Made by a program: the position numbers and the translations under genes. A stretch of DNA of 64,000 nt, taken from assembly GCA_015234425.1 (NCBI GenBank), contig JADGNE010000057.1, forward strand, positions 54,729-118,728, in the 5' to 3' direction. This stretch comes from Devosia sp. (GTDB lineage: Bacteria > Pseudomonadota > Alphaproteobacteria > Rhizobiales > Devosiaceae). A model generated the notes under the pieces. The model was not told the DNA's origin, made no database searches, and worked only from the letters and a program-made list of their open reading frames with translations. Below are positions 34,849 through 43,812 of the stretch, piece by piece. Position 1 is the stretch's first letter. Every line of letters starts with the position of its first letter.

Positions 34849-35970
34849 ATGGCCGAGACGAGCAAAATCGTTGAAGAACTGAGAAGCCGGGCCCTACAGC
34901 TCGGCTTTGAGGCTTTTGGCATTGCCTCGGCCGATTCGCGTCCTGATTTGCCCGAAAAACTCCGCATCGCGCTGGAGAAGGGCTGGCACGGCGATATGGA
35001 ATGGATGGCCGAGACGGAGGAGCGGCGGGCGGATCCGACGAAACTCTGGGAAGAAGCCCGCTCGGTGATCCTCCTCGGCGTCAATTATGGGCCGGACTTT
35101 AACCCATTGGATTTGCTGAAGGAAAAGCAGATCGGGGTGATATCGGCCTATGCGCGGAACCGCGATTATCACGACATCATCAAAGGCAAGCTCAAGGAGC
35201 TGGCCGGACTTTTGGCGCGTCGCTCGGGGGCGGACGTCAAGGTTTTCGTCGATACCGCGCCGCTGATGGAAAAACCGCTGGCGGAAGCGGCGGGCCTTGG
35301 CTGGCAGGGCAAGCATACGGTGCTGGTCAGCCGGAAATTCGGCTCCTGGCTGTTTCTGGGCGCCATTTTAACCTCGGCCGAGCTGCCCGGGGATAAACCG
35401 CACGCCGAAAGCTGCGGGCGTTGCACCAAATGCCTCGATGTCTGCCCGACAAAAGCCTTTCCCGGGCCCTTTCAGCTCGATGCGCGGCGGTGCCTCGCCT
35501 ATCTCAGCGTGGAGCATAAGGGTCAGATTCCATTGGAGTTTCGGGTGCCAATGGGCAATCGCATCTATGGGTGCGATGATTGCCTGGCGGTGTGCCCATG
35601 GAACAAGTTCGCCTCGGTGAGCCAGGAAGCCAAGCTGAGGAGCAGGCCGGAGCTGGAAAGGCCGGAGCTCGGAACGCTTGTGGCACTGGATGATGCGGGG
35701 TTCCGGGCGCTGTTTGCGGGCTCCCCGGTCAAGCGCATCGGGCATTCGCGGTTCCTGCGTAATGTGCTTATAGGCATCGGGAATTCTGGGTCTTCCGGCT
35801 ATGTGCCGGCGGTTGAGAACCGGCTCAATGATGCCTCGCCGCTGGTGCGGGGGGCGGCGATCTGGGCGCTGCGGCGGCTTGATCCGGACAGGGCCGAAGC
35901 CCTTAAAAACACCTATTTGCCGGGCGAAAATGATGCCGAGGTAGCGGCCGAATGGAGCGGGGATATCTGA
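34849..35970 (+). CDS. queG: Epoxyqueuosine reductase
   Basis: A 373-residue cobalamin/iron-sulfur enzyme that does the last step of queuosine synthesis in tRNA. Two 4Fe-4S clusters are visible: CGRCTKCLDVCPTKAF and CDDCLAVCPWNKF. The N-terminal catalytic domain holds ALQLGFEAFGIASADSRPD and NRDYHDIIKGKLKEL. The C-terminal 60 residues are HEAT-like. The stop overlaps the next start (TGATG). Confidence 0.95.
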   Translation: MAETSKIVEELRSRALQLGFEAFGIASADSRPDLPEKLRIALEKGWHGDMEWMAETEERRADPTKLWEEARSVILLGVNYGPDFNPLDLLKEKQIGVISAYARNRDYHDIIKGKLKELAGLLARRSGADVKVFVDTAPLMEKPLAEAAGLGWQGKHTVLVSRKFGSWLFLGAILTSAELPGDKPHAESCGRCTKCLDVCPTKAFPGPFQLDARRCLAYLSVEHKGQIPLEFRVPMGNRIYGCDDCLAVCPWNKFASVSQEAKLRSRPELERPELGTLVALDDAGFRALFAGSPVKRIGHSRFLRNVLIGIGNSGSSGYVPAVENRLNDASPLVRGAAIWALRRLDPDRAEALKNTYLPGENDAEVAAEWSGDI

Positions 35971-36839
35971 TGCGGGTGATGTTTTTTGGCCTGGGATATT
36001 CCTCCCAAGCGAGCGTTGACGCGCTGCGCCAAAGCGGCGAGTTGGTTCACACACTGGGAACAGTTCGCACGACCGACAAGGCCAATCGGTTGGCACAGGG
36101 CGGGCTGGAGACGCTGGTGTTTGACGGCACGGCCCCCAGCCCAGAGGTTTCGGCTGCCCTTGCCGAAACGACCCATGTCGTTATCTCCATCGCGCCCGAC
36201 GCTGACGGCGATGTGGTGTTGCGCCGGCACCGGGCGGATCTCGACGCGGCCAAAAACCTCGAATGGATCTGCTACTATTCCACCGTCGGGGTCTATGGCG
36301 ATTTCGATGGCGCCTGGATCGACGAGAGCGCGCCGCTGGTGCCGCGCAATATGCGGTCGGATTTGCGGGTGCTGGCCGAGCAGGAATGGCGTGATTATGC
36401 AGCCCAGCGCGGGGTGAAACTGTGCATTCTGCGGCTGGCGGGGATTTACGGGCCGGGGCGGTCGAGCTTTGACAAGCTGCGCGATGGCACGGCTCGACGG
36501 ATCATCAAGCCGGGGCAGGTGTTCAATCGCATCCATGTCGAGGATATTGGCCGGGTGACAGCGCTGGCGGCCGAACGCCGGCTGGAAGGCACTTTCAACA
36601 TGGCCGATGACGAGCCGACGCCGCCCCAGGACGTGTTCGAGCATGCCGCGGGTATCATGGGCGTGCCAGTGCCGCCCGACATGCCGTTCGAGACGGCGGA
36701 GATGTCGCCGATGCAGCGCAGTTTTTATCGCGACAACAAGCGGGTTTCCAACAAGGCCATCAAGGCGGCACTGGGCATTGAAATGCTCTATCCTTCCTAT
36801 CGCGAGGGCCTGGCGGCCATATGGGAGAGCGAGAAGTGA
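35970..36839 (+). CDS. SDR-family NAD(P)-dependent epimerase-like protein (YeeZ type)
   Basis: A 289-residue extended SDR protein. The N-terminal FFGLGYSSQASVDAL replaces the usual GxxGxxG by GLGYSS, as in the YeeZ group. The catalytic YSTVGVYGD region and later NRIHVEDIGRVTALA match nucleoside-sugar epimerase-like proteins. The reaction is unknown. It is coupled to queG by a one-base overlap and to the GNAT that follows. Confidence 0.82.
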   Translation: MRVMFFGLGYSSQASVDALRQSGELVHTLGTVRTTDKANRLAQGGLETLVFDGTAPSPEVSAALAETTHVVISIAPDADGDVVLRRHRADLDAAKNLEWICYYSTVGVYGDFDGAWIDESAPLVPRNMRSDLRVLAEQEWRDYAAQRGVKLCILRLAGIYGPGRSSFDKLRDGTARRIIKPGQVFNRIHVEDIGRVTALAAERRLEGTFNMADDEPTPPQDVFEHAAGIMGVPVPPDMPFETAEMSPMQRSFYRDNKRVSNKAIKAALGIEMLYPSYREGLAAIWESEK

Positions 36840-37489
36840 GCGTAAAACCGGCGAAGTCTGCGCCTGAGCGGATCGTGCTTGAGGGGCGTTACGTGCGGCT
36901 GGAGCCGCTGGATAAGCGCCACGCGAGCGATCTGCTTGCCGCGTCGGAGGGCGAGGGCGTGCCGGAGCGCTATCGCTGGCTGTTTGAACATGCGCCGACG
37001 ACGCTGGCCGAGGCCGAAGACTTTGTCGCGCGCATGAATGCCGGGCCGGACCGCTTTGTTGCCGTGGTCGACAAGGCAAGTGGCCGCGCGCTGGGGCGGC
37101 AGGGCTGGATGCGGATTTTTCCCGAGCATGCTTCGATAGAGATCGGCGGGGTCTATTGGGGGCCCGAAATGGCGCGCTCGCGGCTGAGCACCGAGGCGCT
37201 TTACCTCTTTGCGCGGCACGCCTTTGACGACCTCGGCTATCGGCGGTTTGAGTGGAAGTGCAACGACCGCAATGAGCCGTCCAAAGCGGCGGCCCTGCGG
37301 TTCGGGTTTCAATTTGAAGGGATTTTCCGGCAGGACCGGATTGTCAAAGGCGAGAGCCGGGATACGGCCTGGTATTCCATCATCGACAGCGAGTGGCCGG
37401 AAATCCGGGCGGAATATGAGCGCTGGCTGGATGCGGGGAATTTTGACGCTGAGGGGCGGCAGAAGACGAAGTTGGCGGTGCGGGGGTAG
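36836..37489 (+). CDS. GNAT N-acetyltransferase, RimJ/RimL type
   Basis: A protein of 217 residues (222 if the ATG at 36821 is used). The RimJ/RimL-like core includes GRYVRLEPLDKRHASDLL, GGVYWGPEMARSRLSTEALYL and FEWKCNDRNEPSKAAALRFGF. The GTG at 36836 overlaps the upstream TGA and has GAGAGCGAGAA before it, so it is chosen; ATG at 36821 is the alternative. The acetyl-acceptor is unknown. Confidence 0.85.
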   Translation: MSVKPAKSAPERIVLEGRYVRLEPLDKRHASDLLAASEGEGVPERYRWLFEHAPTTLAEAEDFVARMNAGPDRFVAVVDKASGRALGRQGWMRIFPEHASIEIGGVYWGPEMARSRLSTEALYLFARHAFDDLGYRRFEWKCNDRNEPSKAAALRFGFQFEGIFRQDRIVKGESRDTAWYSIIDSEWPEIRAEYERWLDAGNFDAEGRQKTKLAVRG

Positions 37490-37506
37490 GGGGCGGGCCT
37501 CTGCGT

Positions 37507-37586
37507 GGGCATTGGCGGGCTTGTCCCGGCAATCCAATTTTTTGGCGACATGGACCACCGGGACAGGCCCGGTGGTGACGGTGGGG
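37507..37586. repeat. Two-hairpin repeat, family B copy 2 (degenerate)
   Basis: Matches 29248-29325 over its length. The first hairpin (TTGGCGGG-cttgt-CCCGGCAA) has lost perfect pairing, while the second (CCACCGGG-acagg-CCCGGTGG) is intact. It lies in the convergent gap between the GNAT and uspA genes. Confidence 0.7.
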
Positions 37587-37628
37587 AGAGGGCGGTGCGA
37601 ATTTGCTGCGGAGCACGGGACGCTTCAG

Positions 37629-37690
37629 TCATTCGGCCATAGGCCTCATGGCCTGCTGACCTAAAATCGCTCCACCGGAGCGATTTTGCC
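37629..37690. repeat. 62-bp two-hairpin element, family C copy 1
   Basis: Contains GGCC-ata-GGCC and then AAAATCGCTCC-acc-GGAGCGATTTT (37663-37687). A second copy at 57245-57306 is identical at 49 of 62 positions, with both stems kept by paired changes. It sits in the convergent GNAT/uspA gap and, with T-runs on either strand, could end transcripts from both sides. Confidence 0.8.
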
Positions 37691-37703
37691 GCGCAGCGGC
37701 CGG

Positions 37704-38174
37704 TCAGCAGATAGCAATAATCTCTTCGTCGGTCATGCGGCCGGGGACGATGGTCAGCGGGATCGGCAGGGCGTGGGTGCGGCTGGCGAAGTGGGTTACC
37801 AGAGGACCGGGGCCTTCGGTGGACTTGTTGGCGGCCAGGACGAGGATGGCGATGTCCTTGTCGGTGGCGATGACGGATTCGATCTGCTCGGCGCCGCTGC
37901 CTTCGCGGATCACCGATTCATAGCGCACATCGCCGATTTCCTTGAGACGAGCGAGGCGCTTGTCGAGATTGCGCTCGGCTTCCTCGACGGCTTCGGCGCG
38001 GAGCACTTCCTCGACGCCCATGCCGATGAACTCGGGCTTTTCTATCACTGACATGAGCACCACCGTGCCCCCCGTGCGCTTGACACGGAAGGCCGCAAAG
38101 GTGAGGGCGCGATCGCATTCTTCGGTTTCGTCGATGACAACCAGGAATTTGCGCTTGTATTCGGTATCGTACAT
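37704..38174 (-). CDS. Universal stress protein (UspA family)
   Basis: A 156-residue single-domain Usp. The opening KRKFLVVIDETEECDRALTFAAF fits; the ATP-binding GxxGx9GS motif of the ATP-type members is not clear here (DIAILVLAANKSTEG appears instead), so it may be a non-binding type. It follows trpS on the same strand after 20 bases. Confidence 0.85.
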   Translation of the reverse strand: MYDTEYKRKFLVVIDETEECDRALTFAAFRVKRTGGTVVLMSVIEKPEFIGMGVEEVLRAEAVEEAERNLDKRLARLKEIGDVRYESVIREGSGAEQIESVIATDKDIAILVLAANKSTEGPGPLVTHFASRTHALPIPLTIVPGRMTDEEIIAIC

Positions 38175-38193
38175 GGCGCCCTCAGGGGTGGTG

Positions 38194-39225
38194 TTAGCGG
38201 ATGAAGCCGACGACGCGGCGGACTTCGCTCATGGTCTTTTCGGCAATGGCGCCGGCCCGCTCGCCACCATCGCGCAGCACGGCGTCGATGGTTGCGGGAT
38301 CATCGAGCAGGCGGCGCATTTCGCCGCTCATCGGGCCGAGCACCGACACGGCGAGTTCGGCCAGAGCCGGCTTGAACTTGCCCCAGCCGGCGCCGCCATA
38401 TTCGGCCAGCACGTCGGCCTTGGTCTTGTCGGTGAGCGCGGCGTAGATGCCGACGAGATTGTCGGCTTCCGGACGGCCGGCAAGGCCTTCCACGGTTTCG
38501 GGCAGTTCGGCCGGGTCGGTGGTGGCCTTCTTGATCTTCTTGGCAATGGCGTCGGCATCATCGAGCAGGGAAATGCGCGACTGATCGGAAGGATCCGACT
38601 TGCTCATCTTCTTGGTGCCGTCGCGTAGGGACATGATGCGCGTGGCAGGGCCGGCGATCAGCGGCTCGGTGATCGGGAAGAATTCAGGATCGAGGCCCTG
38701 CTCGAGGATCGAGGCGGCATAGTCATTGTTGAACTTGGCGGCGATGTCGCGCGTCAGCTCAAGGTGCTGCTTCTGGTCGTCACCGACCGGCACCTGGGTG
38801 GCCTTGTAGAGGAGGATGTCCGCGGCCATCAGCGAAGGATAGGCGAGCAGGCCCAGCGAGACGTTTTCGCTGTTCCTGCCGGCCTTGTCCTTGAACTGCG
38901 TCATGCGGTTCATCCAGCCGATGCGGGCGACGCAATTGAAAATCCAGGCCAGCTCGGCGTGCTGGACGACCTGGGACTGGTTGAAGACGATGGAGCGCTT
39001 GGGATCGACGCCAGCGGCGATGAAGGCAGCCGCGACTTCGCGCGTGGCCCGGCGCAGGGCATCGGGCTCCTGCCAGACCGTGATCGCATGCATATCGACC
39101 ACGCAATAGATGGTCTCATGCGTGTCCTGCAGGGGGACAAAACGGCGGATGGCGCCGAGGTAATTGCCCAGGTGCAGATCGCCGGAAGGCTGGATGCCGG
39201 AGAAGACGCGAGGAGAAAAGGCCAT
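38194..39225 (-). CDS. trpS: Tryptophanyl-tRNA synthetase
   Basis: A 343-residue class I synthetase. The HIGH-like motif is in [18 protein letters not shown], and the KMSKS loop is in [16 protein letters not shown]. The fold and length are normal. It lies between murJ and uspA on one strand, with 67 bases to the murJ stop, so a single transcript murJ-trpS-uspA is plausible. Confidence 0.97.
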   Translation of the reverse strand: MAFSPRVFSGIQPSGDLHLGNYLGAIRRFVPLQDTHETIYCVVDMHAITVWQEPDALRRATREVAAAFIAAGVDPKRSIVFNQSQVVQHAELAWIFNCVARIGWMNRMTQFKDKAGRNSENVSLGLLAYPSLMAADILLYKATQVPVGDDQKQHLELTRDIAAKFNNDYAASILEQGLDPEFFPITEPLIAGPATRIMSLRDGTKKMSKSDPSDQSRISLLDDADAIAKKIKKATTDPAELPETVEGLAGRPEADNLVGIYAALTDKTKADVLAEYGGAGWGKFKPALAELAVSVLGPMSGEMRRLLDDPATIDAVLRDGGERAGAIAEKTMSEVRRVVGFIR

Positions 39226-39291
39226 GGATCTTTCGAAGCGCTGAGTGCGGAACGGCAGAGTTCTATACGCTGCCGCCGCGATTGGGAACCA

Positions 39292-40854
39292 TCAGCGACG
39301 CCGGCGGAGACGGGCGAGGAGCCCGCCAAGGCGCTGGGTGCCGCTGAAATGGATGAGGGTGAAATAGAGCACGATGCCATAGGCGACGAGGGAAAAGAGC
39401 ACGACCGCCTGCCGCCAGAGCGGCATGCCGGAGGCCAGATGGGCGGCCCCGCGCTCGGCCAGGAAATAAAGGCTGAGGCCCATGAGCGCGCTGATGGCGA
39501 TGATCATGGTCTGGCCCCACCATTGGCTGCGCGGCACGGAGAAATGACCGCGGAGGGCCAGCGCGGCTGCCAGCATGAGGACATTGACCCAGGCCGAGGC
39601 AGCTGTCGCCAGCGCAATGCCAACATGGAAGAGAGTGGGGAAGAGCCAGAGCGAAATGGCGATGTTTACCGCAACGCTGATGGCGGCAAAGATGGTGGGG
39701 GTGACCGTATCCTCGCGGGCGAAAAAGCCCGGCTGGAGGACGCGGACGAGCACATAGGCGGGGAGGCCCGCGGCGAAGGCGACCAGCGCCTCGGCGGTGC
39801 GGGTGGTGGCGAAGGCATCAAAGGCGCCGCGCTCAAAGAGGACGCGCACGATGGGCTCGGCAAGGCCCATCAGCGCGGCGGCGGCCGGCACGGTGAGCAG
39901 CATGGAGAGGAAGAGGGACTGCTCCTGGCTCTGGCGGGCCTCCACATCGCGGCCGCCTTTGAGGTGGCGGCTCAACTCGGGGAGCAGAACCGTGCCGATC
40001 GCTATGCCGATAATGCCGAGGGGCAATTGGTAGAGCCGGTCGGCATAGGCAAGGATGGAAATGGTGTCATCGGCGCCTGAGGCGATGATGGTGCCGACGA
40101 AGATGTTGATCTGGGTGATGCCGCCGGTGAGGATCGCCGGGATGGCCAGAACCCAGAAGCGCCTGACTTCCGGATCGAGCCGGGGCAGGCGGAAATCGGG
40201 GCGGAAACCAGCGCGCTCGATGGCGGCCCAGACCAGCGCCAATTGGGCGATGCCGCCGCCCATGGTGGCAAGGGCCACCCAGATGGTGGCCTGTTCGGGG
40301 GCCTGCACCCAGAAGGTGGCGAGCGGCACCAACATTGCAATGTTGACGATGTTCAGCAGCACCGGCGCGAAGGCGGCGGCGAAGAAGCGCCCGAGCGAAT
40401 TGAGGATCGCCCCATAGGCCGCCATCAGCGACATGCAGGCGAGATAGGGGAACATGATCCTTGTGAGGAGGACCGTGAGGTCGAACTTTTCCTTGTCGTC
40501 GACGAAGCCGGGGACAAAGGCCACCATGATCTGGGGCATGAAGATTTCGACGACGATGGTCACCACGATCAGCATGGCGACGAGCCAGCTCATGATGGGG
40601 GCGGCCAGTTCGCGCGCCCCATCATCGCCCTGCTGTTCGAGCGCTCCGGAGAACATGGGCACGAAGGCGGTGTTGAACGCACCCTCGGCAAAGAGGCGCC
40701 GGAAGAGATTGGGGAAACGGAAGGCGGCGTTGAAGGCGTCGGCTACGGGGCCGACACCGAGCACCGCGGCCATGAGGGCATCGCGGACAAAGCCGGCGAG
40801 GCGAGAGAGAATGGTCCAGCTGCCGACCGAGACGAAGTTTTTGAGGAGGCTCAT
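39292..40854 (-). CDS. murJ: Lipid II flippase MurJ
   Basis: A 520-residue integral membrane protein of the MOP exporter superfamily with about 14 helices; it moves lipid II across the inner membrane for peptidoglycan synthesis. The N-terminus SWTILSRLAGFVRDALMAAVLG and AFRFPNLFRRLFAEGAFNTAFVP are diagnostic. The ATG at 40854 is used; the longer frame upstream is repeat DNA. The gene is preceded by the glnD gene and the repeat at 40883-41000. Confidence 0.95.
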   Translation of the reverse strand: MSLLKNFVSVGSWTILSRLAGFVRDALMAAVLGVGPVADAFNAAFRFPNLFRRLFAEGAFNTAFVPMFSGALEQQGDDGARELAAPIMSWLVAMLIVVTIVVEIFMPQIMVAFVPGFVDDKEKFDLTVLLTRIMFPYLACMSLMAAYGAILNSLGRFFAAAFAPVLLNIVNIAMLVPLATFWVQAPEQATIWVALATMGGGIAQLALVWAAIERAGFRPDFRLPRLDPEVRRFWVLAIPAILTGGITQINIFVGTIIASGADDTISILAYADRLYQLPLGIIGIAIGTVLLPELSRHLKGGRDVEARQSQEQSLFLSMLLTVPAAAALMGLAEPIVRVLFERGAFDAFATTRTAEALVAFAAGLPAYVLVRVLQPGFFAREDTVTPTIFAAISVAVNIAISLWLFPTLFHVGIALATAASAWVNVLMLAAALALRGHFSVPRSQWWGQTMIIAISALMGLSLYFLAERGAAHLASGMPLWRQAVVLFSLVAYGIVLYFTLIHFSGTQRLGGLLARLRRRR

Positions 40855-40882
40855 TGGGGGGCGCGGCTGGTTTTGGAAGAGG

Positions 40883-41000
40883 AAGAACCCCCACCTAGCC
40901 TCCCCCTGGAGGAGGGGGAGGGACGGATCGGGGATGGGGGGAGATTGGTGAGCCACTGATGGGCTCCTCCCCTTATCAGGGGGAGGTGGGGTGGGGGTGA
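40883..41000. repeat. GC-rich intergenic repeat between glnD and murJ
   Basis: Blocks such as CCCCCACCTAGCCTCCCCC, TGGAGGAGGGGGAGGGA, CTCCTCCCCTTATCAGGGGG and GAGGTGGGGTGGGGGTGA fill the gap. They share the palindrome type CTCCCCCTnn(n)AGGGGGAG with 49913-49950, 50290-50320 and 57335-57415. Confidence 0.6.
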
Positions 41001-41010
41001 CACCCACACG

Positions 41011-43812
41011 CTAGCCATTGGCGGCTTTCTTGTCTTCGGTGGGGTTTTCGAACACGGCGAGCAGGGCGTCGTGGATCTTTTTTTGCCGCTGTTTCACGTG
41101 AATCTTCTGGCCTGTCAGGTCGGTGACGTAGAAAACGTCGACTGCCTTCTCGCCATAGGTGCCGATGTGGGCCGAGCCGATGGTGAGGTTGAGGTCCGAA
41201 ATTTCGCGGGTTAGCGCGTAGAGGAGGCCGATGCGATCCAGGCCGGACACCTCGATGACGGTGAACTTTTCCGAGATGGCGTTGGAGACCGACACCTGCG
41301 CGGGCAGGGCGAAGGGTTTGAGGCGCTTGTTGTGGCGGCTCTGCTTGCCCAGATCGATCAGCACGGTGCGCTTGCCCTGGAGCAGTTGCTTGACCGTATC
41401 GATGATGCGGGTGGCGCGGACTTTTTCGTCTTCGTCGGAGGTGAAGCTGCGGCGGAGGCGGAATGTGTCGATGGCGCGGCCGTCGCGGGTGGAAAAGATC
41501 TGCGCGCCGATGATGGAAGCATCCTGCATGGTACAGGCGCCAGCGATCAGCGAGAGCAGACGCGGGTGGTCAGGCGTATAGAAGCTGACCTCGGTGATGC
41601 CTTCAAACGCCTTGACCCGGATGGAGCCGGCGAAGGGCTGGTCGGCATCGTCGGCGTGGCGGATCATGCGGGCGTGTTCGAGCTGCAGCTCCGGCTCGGC
41701 GCGCAGCCAGTAATGGTCGTAGTGCCTCGCGAGATAGGTCTCCACCGCTTCGGCGGGCCATTTTTCGAGCGCGGTCGCAAGCGTCTGGCGGGCGGCGTGG
41801 ACGCGGTCGAAATGGCTGACCTGGCTGTGGCCGCCCGAGAGCAGGGGCTCAGTGGCATAATAGAGGGCGCGCAGCAGCGAGCCCTTCCAGCCGGTCCAGG
41901 TGCCGGGGCCGACGGCGCGGATATCGCAGGCGGTGAGGATCATCAGCAGCGCCAAACGCTGCGGCGACTGGACGATATCGGCAAAGGCTTTTGCCGTTTC
42001 CGGATCCTGGATATCGCGGGCCTGGGCGATCTCGCTCATCAAGAGGTGATATTCGATGAGCCAGGCGACGGTGTCGGTTTCGGCCGGGGTGAGGCCAAGG
42101 CGCGGACAGAATTTGCGGGCGATGCGGGCGCCGGCGGTTGAGTGATCCTCCGGGCGGCCCTTGGCAATGTCGTGGAGGAAGAGCGCGACATAGAGGAGGC
42201 GCGTGTCGTTGAGCTGGGGCAGCAGCTCATGGGTCAGCGGCAGCTCGTCGCGCAGGCCGCCATTGGCGATATCAGCCATGCAGCCGACCGAGCGGATGAG
42301 ATGCTCGTCCACCGTATAATGGTGGTACATGTTGAACTGCATCAGGGCGACGATCTTGCCGAAATCGAGCACGAACTTGCCCAGCACGCCGCTCTCGTTC
42401 ATCTGCCGCAGCATGCGCTCGACATAGAGCGGGCTGGTCAGAATGGTGAGGAAATAGCCATTGGCGCGGCTGTCGTTGCGCAGGCGATTGTCGATCAGAT
42501 GCAGCGAATGACGGATGTGCTTGATCGCATCGGGGTGGAAGAGCAGCTCTTCGCGACCGGCGACCATGAACATCTTGATGAGGTTGACCGGGTCTTTTTC
42601 AAAGACATCGGGGGCGGCGATATTGAGCCGGCCGGTGTCGAGGATGAAATCGGGCTCGCCCTTGATCTTGTTCTTGCCCGAGCGGAACGGCGCGAGCACG
42701 CGGCCGACGAGATCGAGATCCTTGGCGTGGTTGAACTCGAGGCTGGCGCAGATGATCCGGGTGAGATCGCCGACATCCTTGGCGACGAGGAAATAGCGCT
42801 TCATGAAGCGCTCGACCCCGAGCATGCCCAGGCGCTCGGCATAGCCCATGCGGCGGGCGAGATCGGGCTGGACGTCGAAGGTCAGCTTTTCCTCGGCGCG
42901 GGCGGTGACGAAATGGAGATGGCAGCGCACGGCCCAGAGAAAATCCTCGGCCCGTGAGAAGAGCCGATATTCGGCCGCCGTAAGAACGCCCTTGCCGACG
43001 AGTTCCTGGCTGGTCTTGACCTGGTAAAAATACTTGCCGATCCAGAACAGCGTATTGAGGTCGCGCAGACCGCCCTTGCCGTCCTTGATATTGGGCTCGA
43101 CCACATAGCGGGTATTGCCCATCTGCTTGTGGCGCTCGTCGCGCTCGGCCATTTTCGCGGCGATGAATTCCGGGCCCGTCTTGGGCATGATCTCGGTTTC
43201 AAAGCGGGTGACGAGCTGGTCGAAGAGGTTCTTGTCGCCGGTGAGGAAGCGGGCTTCCAGCGTGGCGGTGCGCACGGTCATGTCGGCGCGGGCCATGCGG
43301 ATGCACTCATCGACCGAGCGGACGGCGTGGCCGACCTTCTGGCCGAGATCCCAGAGCATGTAGAGGATATATTCGGTGACCTGCTCGCCCCAGGGGGTCT
43401 GCTTGTAGGGCAGGATGAAGAGGAGGTCGATGTCGCTACCCGGCGCCAGCGTGCCGCGGCCATAGCCCCCGACGGCCGAGAGCGCGATGGCTTCCGCGCC
43501 GGAGGGATTATCCACCGGATAGACCCGCGTGGTGGCGAAGAGATAGACGGCGCGAATGATCTCGTCCTGGGCGGCGGAGAGATTTTGCGCGCAGCGCGTG
43601 CCCTTGCTGGTGGCGATCAGTTCGGCCTCGGCGCCGGCGCGGGCATTGGCGAGGGTCTGGCGCATATGGGCCAGCACCAGGGCACGGGCCGCAGGCGATT
43701 TGGGCGGCTGATCGGCGACAAGAGCATCGAGCTCGGCAAGCAGGGCCGAGGCGCTCTTGAGCGCGAATTGGGCTTTTCGCGGCTTGGCCTCAGCGTCGGC
43801 GAGCATCATCAC
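41011..43812 (-). CDS. glnD: Bifunctional PII uridylyltransferase / uridylyl-removing enzyme
   Basis: A 933-residue nitrogen sensor. The nucleotidyltransferase motif is GGYGRGTLAPGSDIDLLF, the HD hydrolase motif lies in YVALFLHDIAKGRPEDHS, and two ACT domains are near the C-terminus (VSFYTPDHPRLLSLIAGAC and VIEVSGLDRIGLLYALTREI). It uridylylates PII proteins when glutamine is low and reverses this when it is high. Its start overlaps the mutS 3' end by 23 bases. The codons for IHVKQ near its C-terminus coincide with a ParB-site-like sequence. Confidence 0.97.
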   Translation of the reverse strand: MMMLADAEAKPRKAQFALKSASALLAELDALVADQPPKSPAARALVLAHMRQTLANARAGAEAELIATSKGTRCAQNLSAAQDEIIRAVYLFATTRVYPVDNPSGAEAIALSAVGGYGRGTLAPGSDIDLLFILPYKQTPWGEQVTEYILYMLWDLGQKVGHAVRSVDECIRMARADMTVRTATLEARFLTGDKNLFDQLVTRFETEIMPKTGPEFIAAKMAERDERHKQMGNTRYVVEPNIKDGKGGLRDLNTLFWIGKYFYQVKTSQELVGKGVLTAAEYRLFSRAEDFLWAVRCHLHFVTARAEEKLTFDVQPDLARRMGYAERLGMLGVERFMKRYFLVAKDVGDLTRIICASLEFNHAKDLDLVGRVLAPFRSGKNKIKGEPDFILDTGRLNIAAPDVFEKDPVNLIKMFMVAGREELLFHPDAIKHIRHSLHLIDNRLRNDSRANGYFLTILTSPLYVERMLRQMNESGVLGKFVLDFGKIVALMQFNMYHHYTVDEHLIRSVGCMADIANGGLRDELPLTHELLPQLNDTRLLYVALFLHDIAKGRPEDHSTAGARIARKFCPRLGLTPAETDTVAWLIEYHLLMSEIAQARDIQDPETAKAFADIVQSPQRLALLMILTACDIRAVGPGTWTGWKGSLLRALYYATEPLLSGGHSQVSHFDRVHAARQTLATALEKWPAEAVETYLARHYDHYWLRAEPELQLEHARMIRHADDADQPFAGSIRVKAFEGITEVSFYTPDHPRLLSLIAGACTMQDASIIGAQIFSTRDGRAIDTFRLRRSFTSDEDEKVRATRIIDTVKQLLQGKRTVLIDLGKQSRHNKRLKPFALPAQVSVSNAISEKFTVIEVSGLDRIGLLYALTREISDLNLTIGSAHIGTYGEKAVDVFYVTDLTGQKIHVKQRQKKIHDALLAVFENPTEDKKAANG
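41090..41105. promoter_or_regulatory. parS-like site 1 (inside glnD)
   Basis: TGTTTCACGTGAATCT matches the ParB site consensus TGTTTCACGTGAAACA at 14 of 16 positions. The complementary strand gives GATTCACGTGAAACA, the 15-mer shared with sites 2 and 4. It is read in glnD as codons for IHVKQ. Confidence 0.75.
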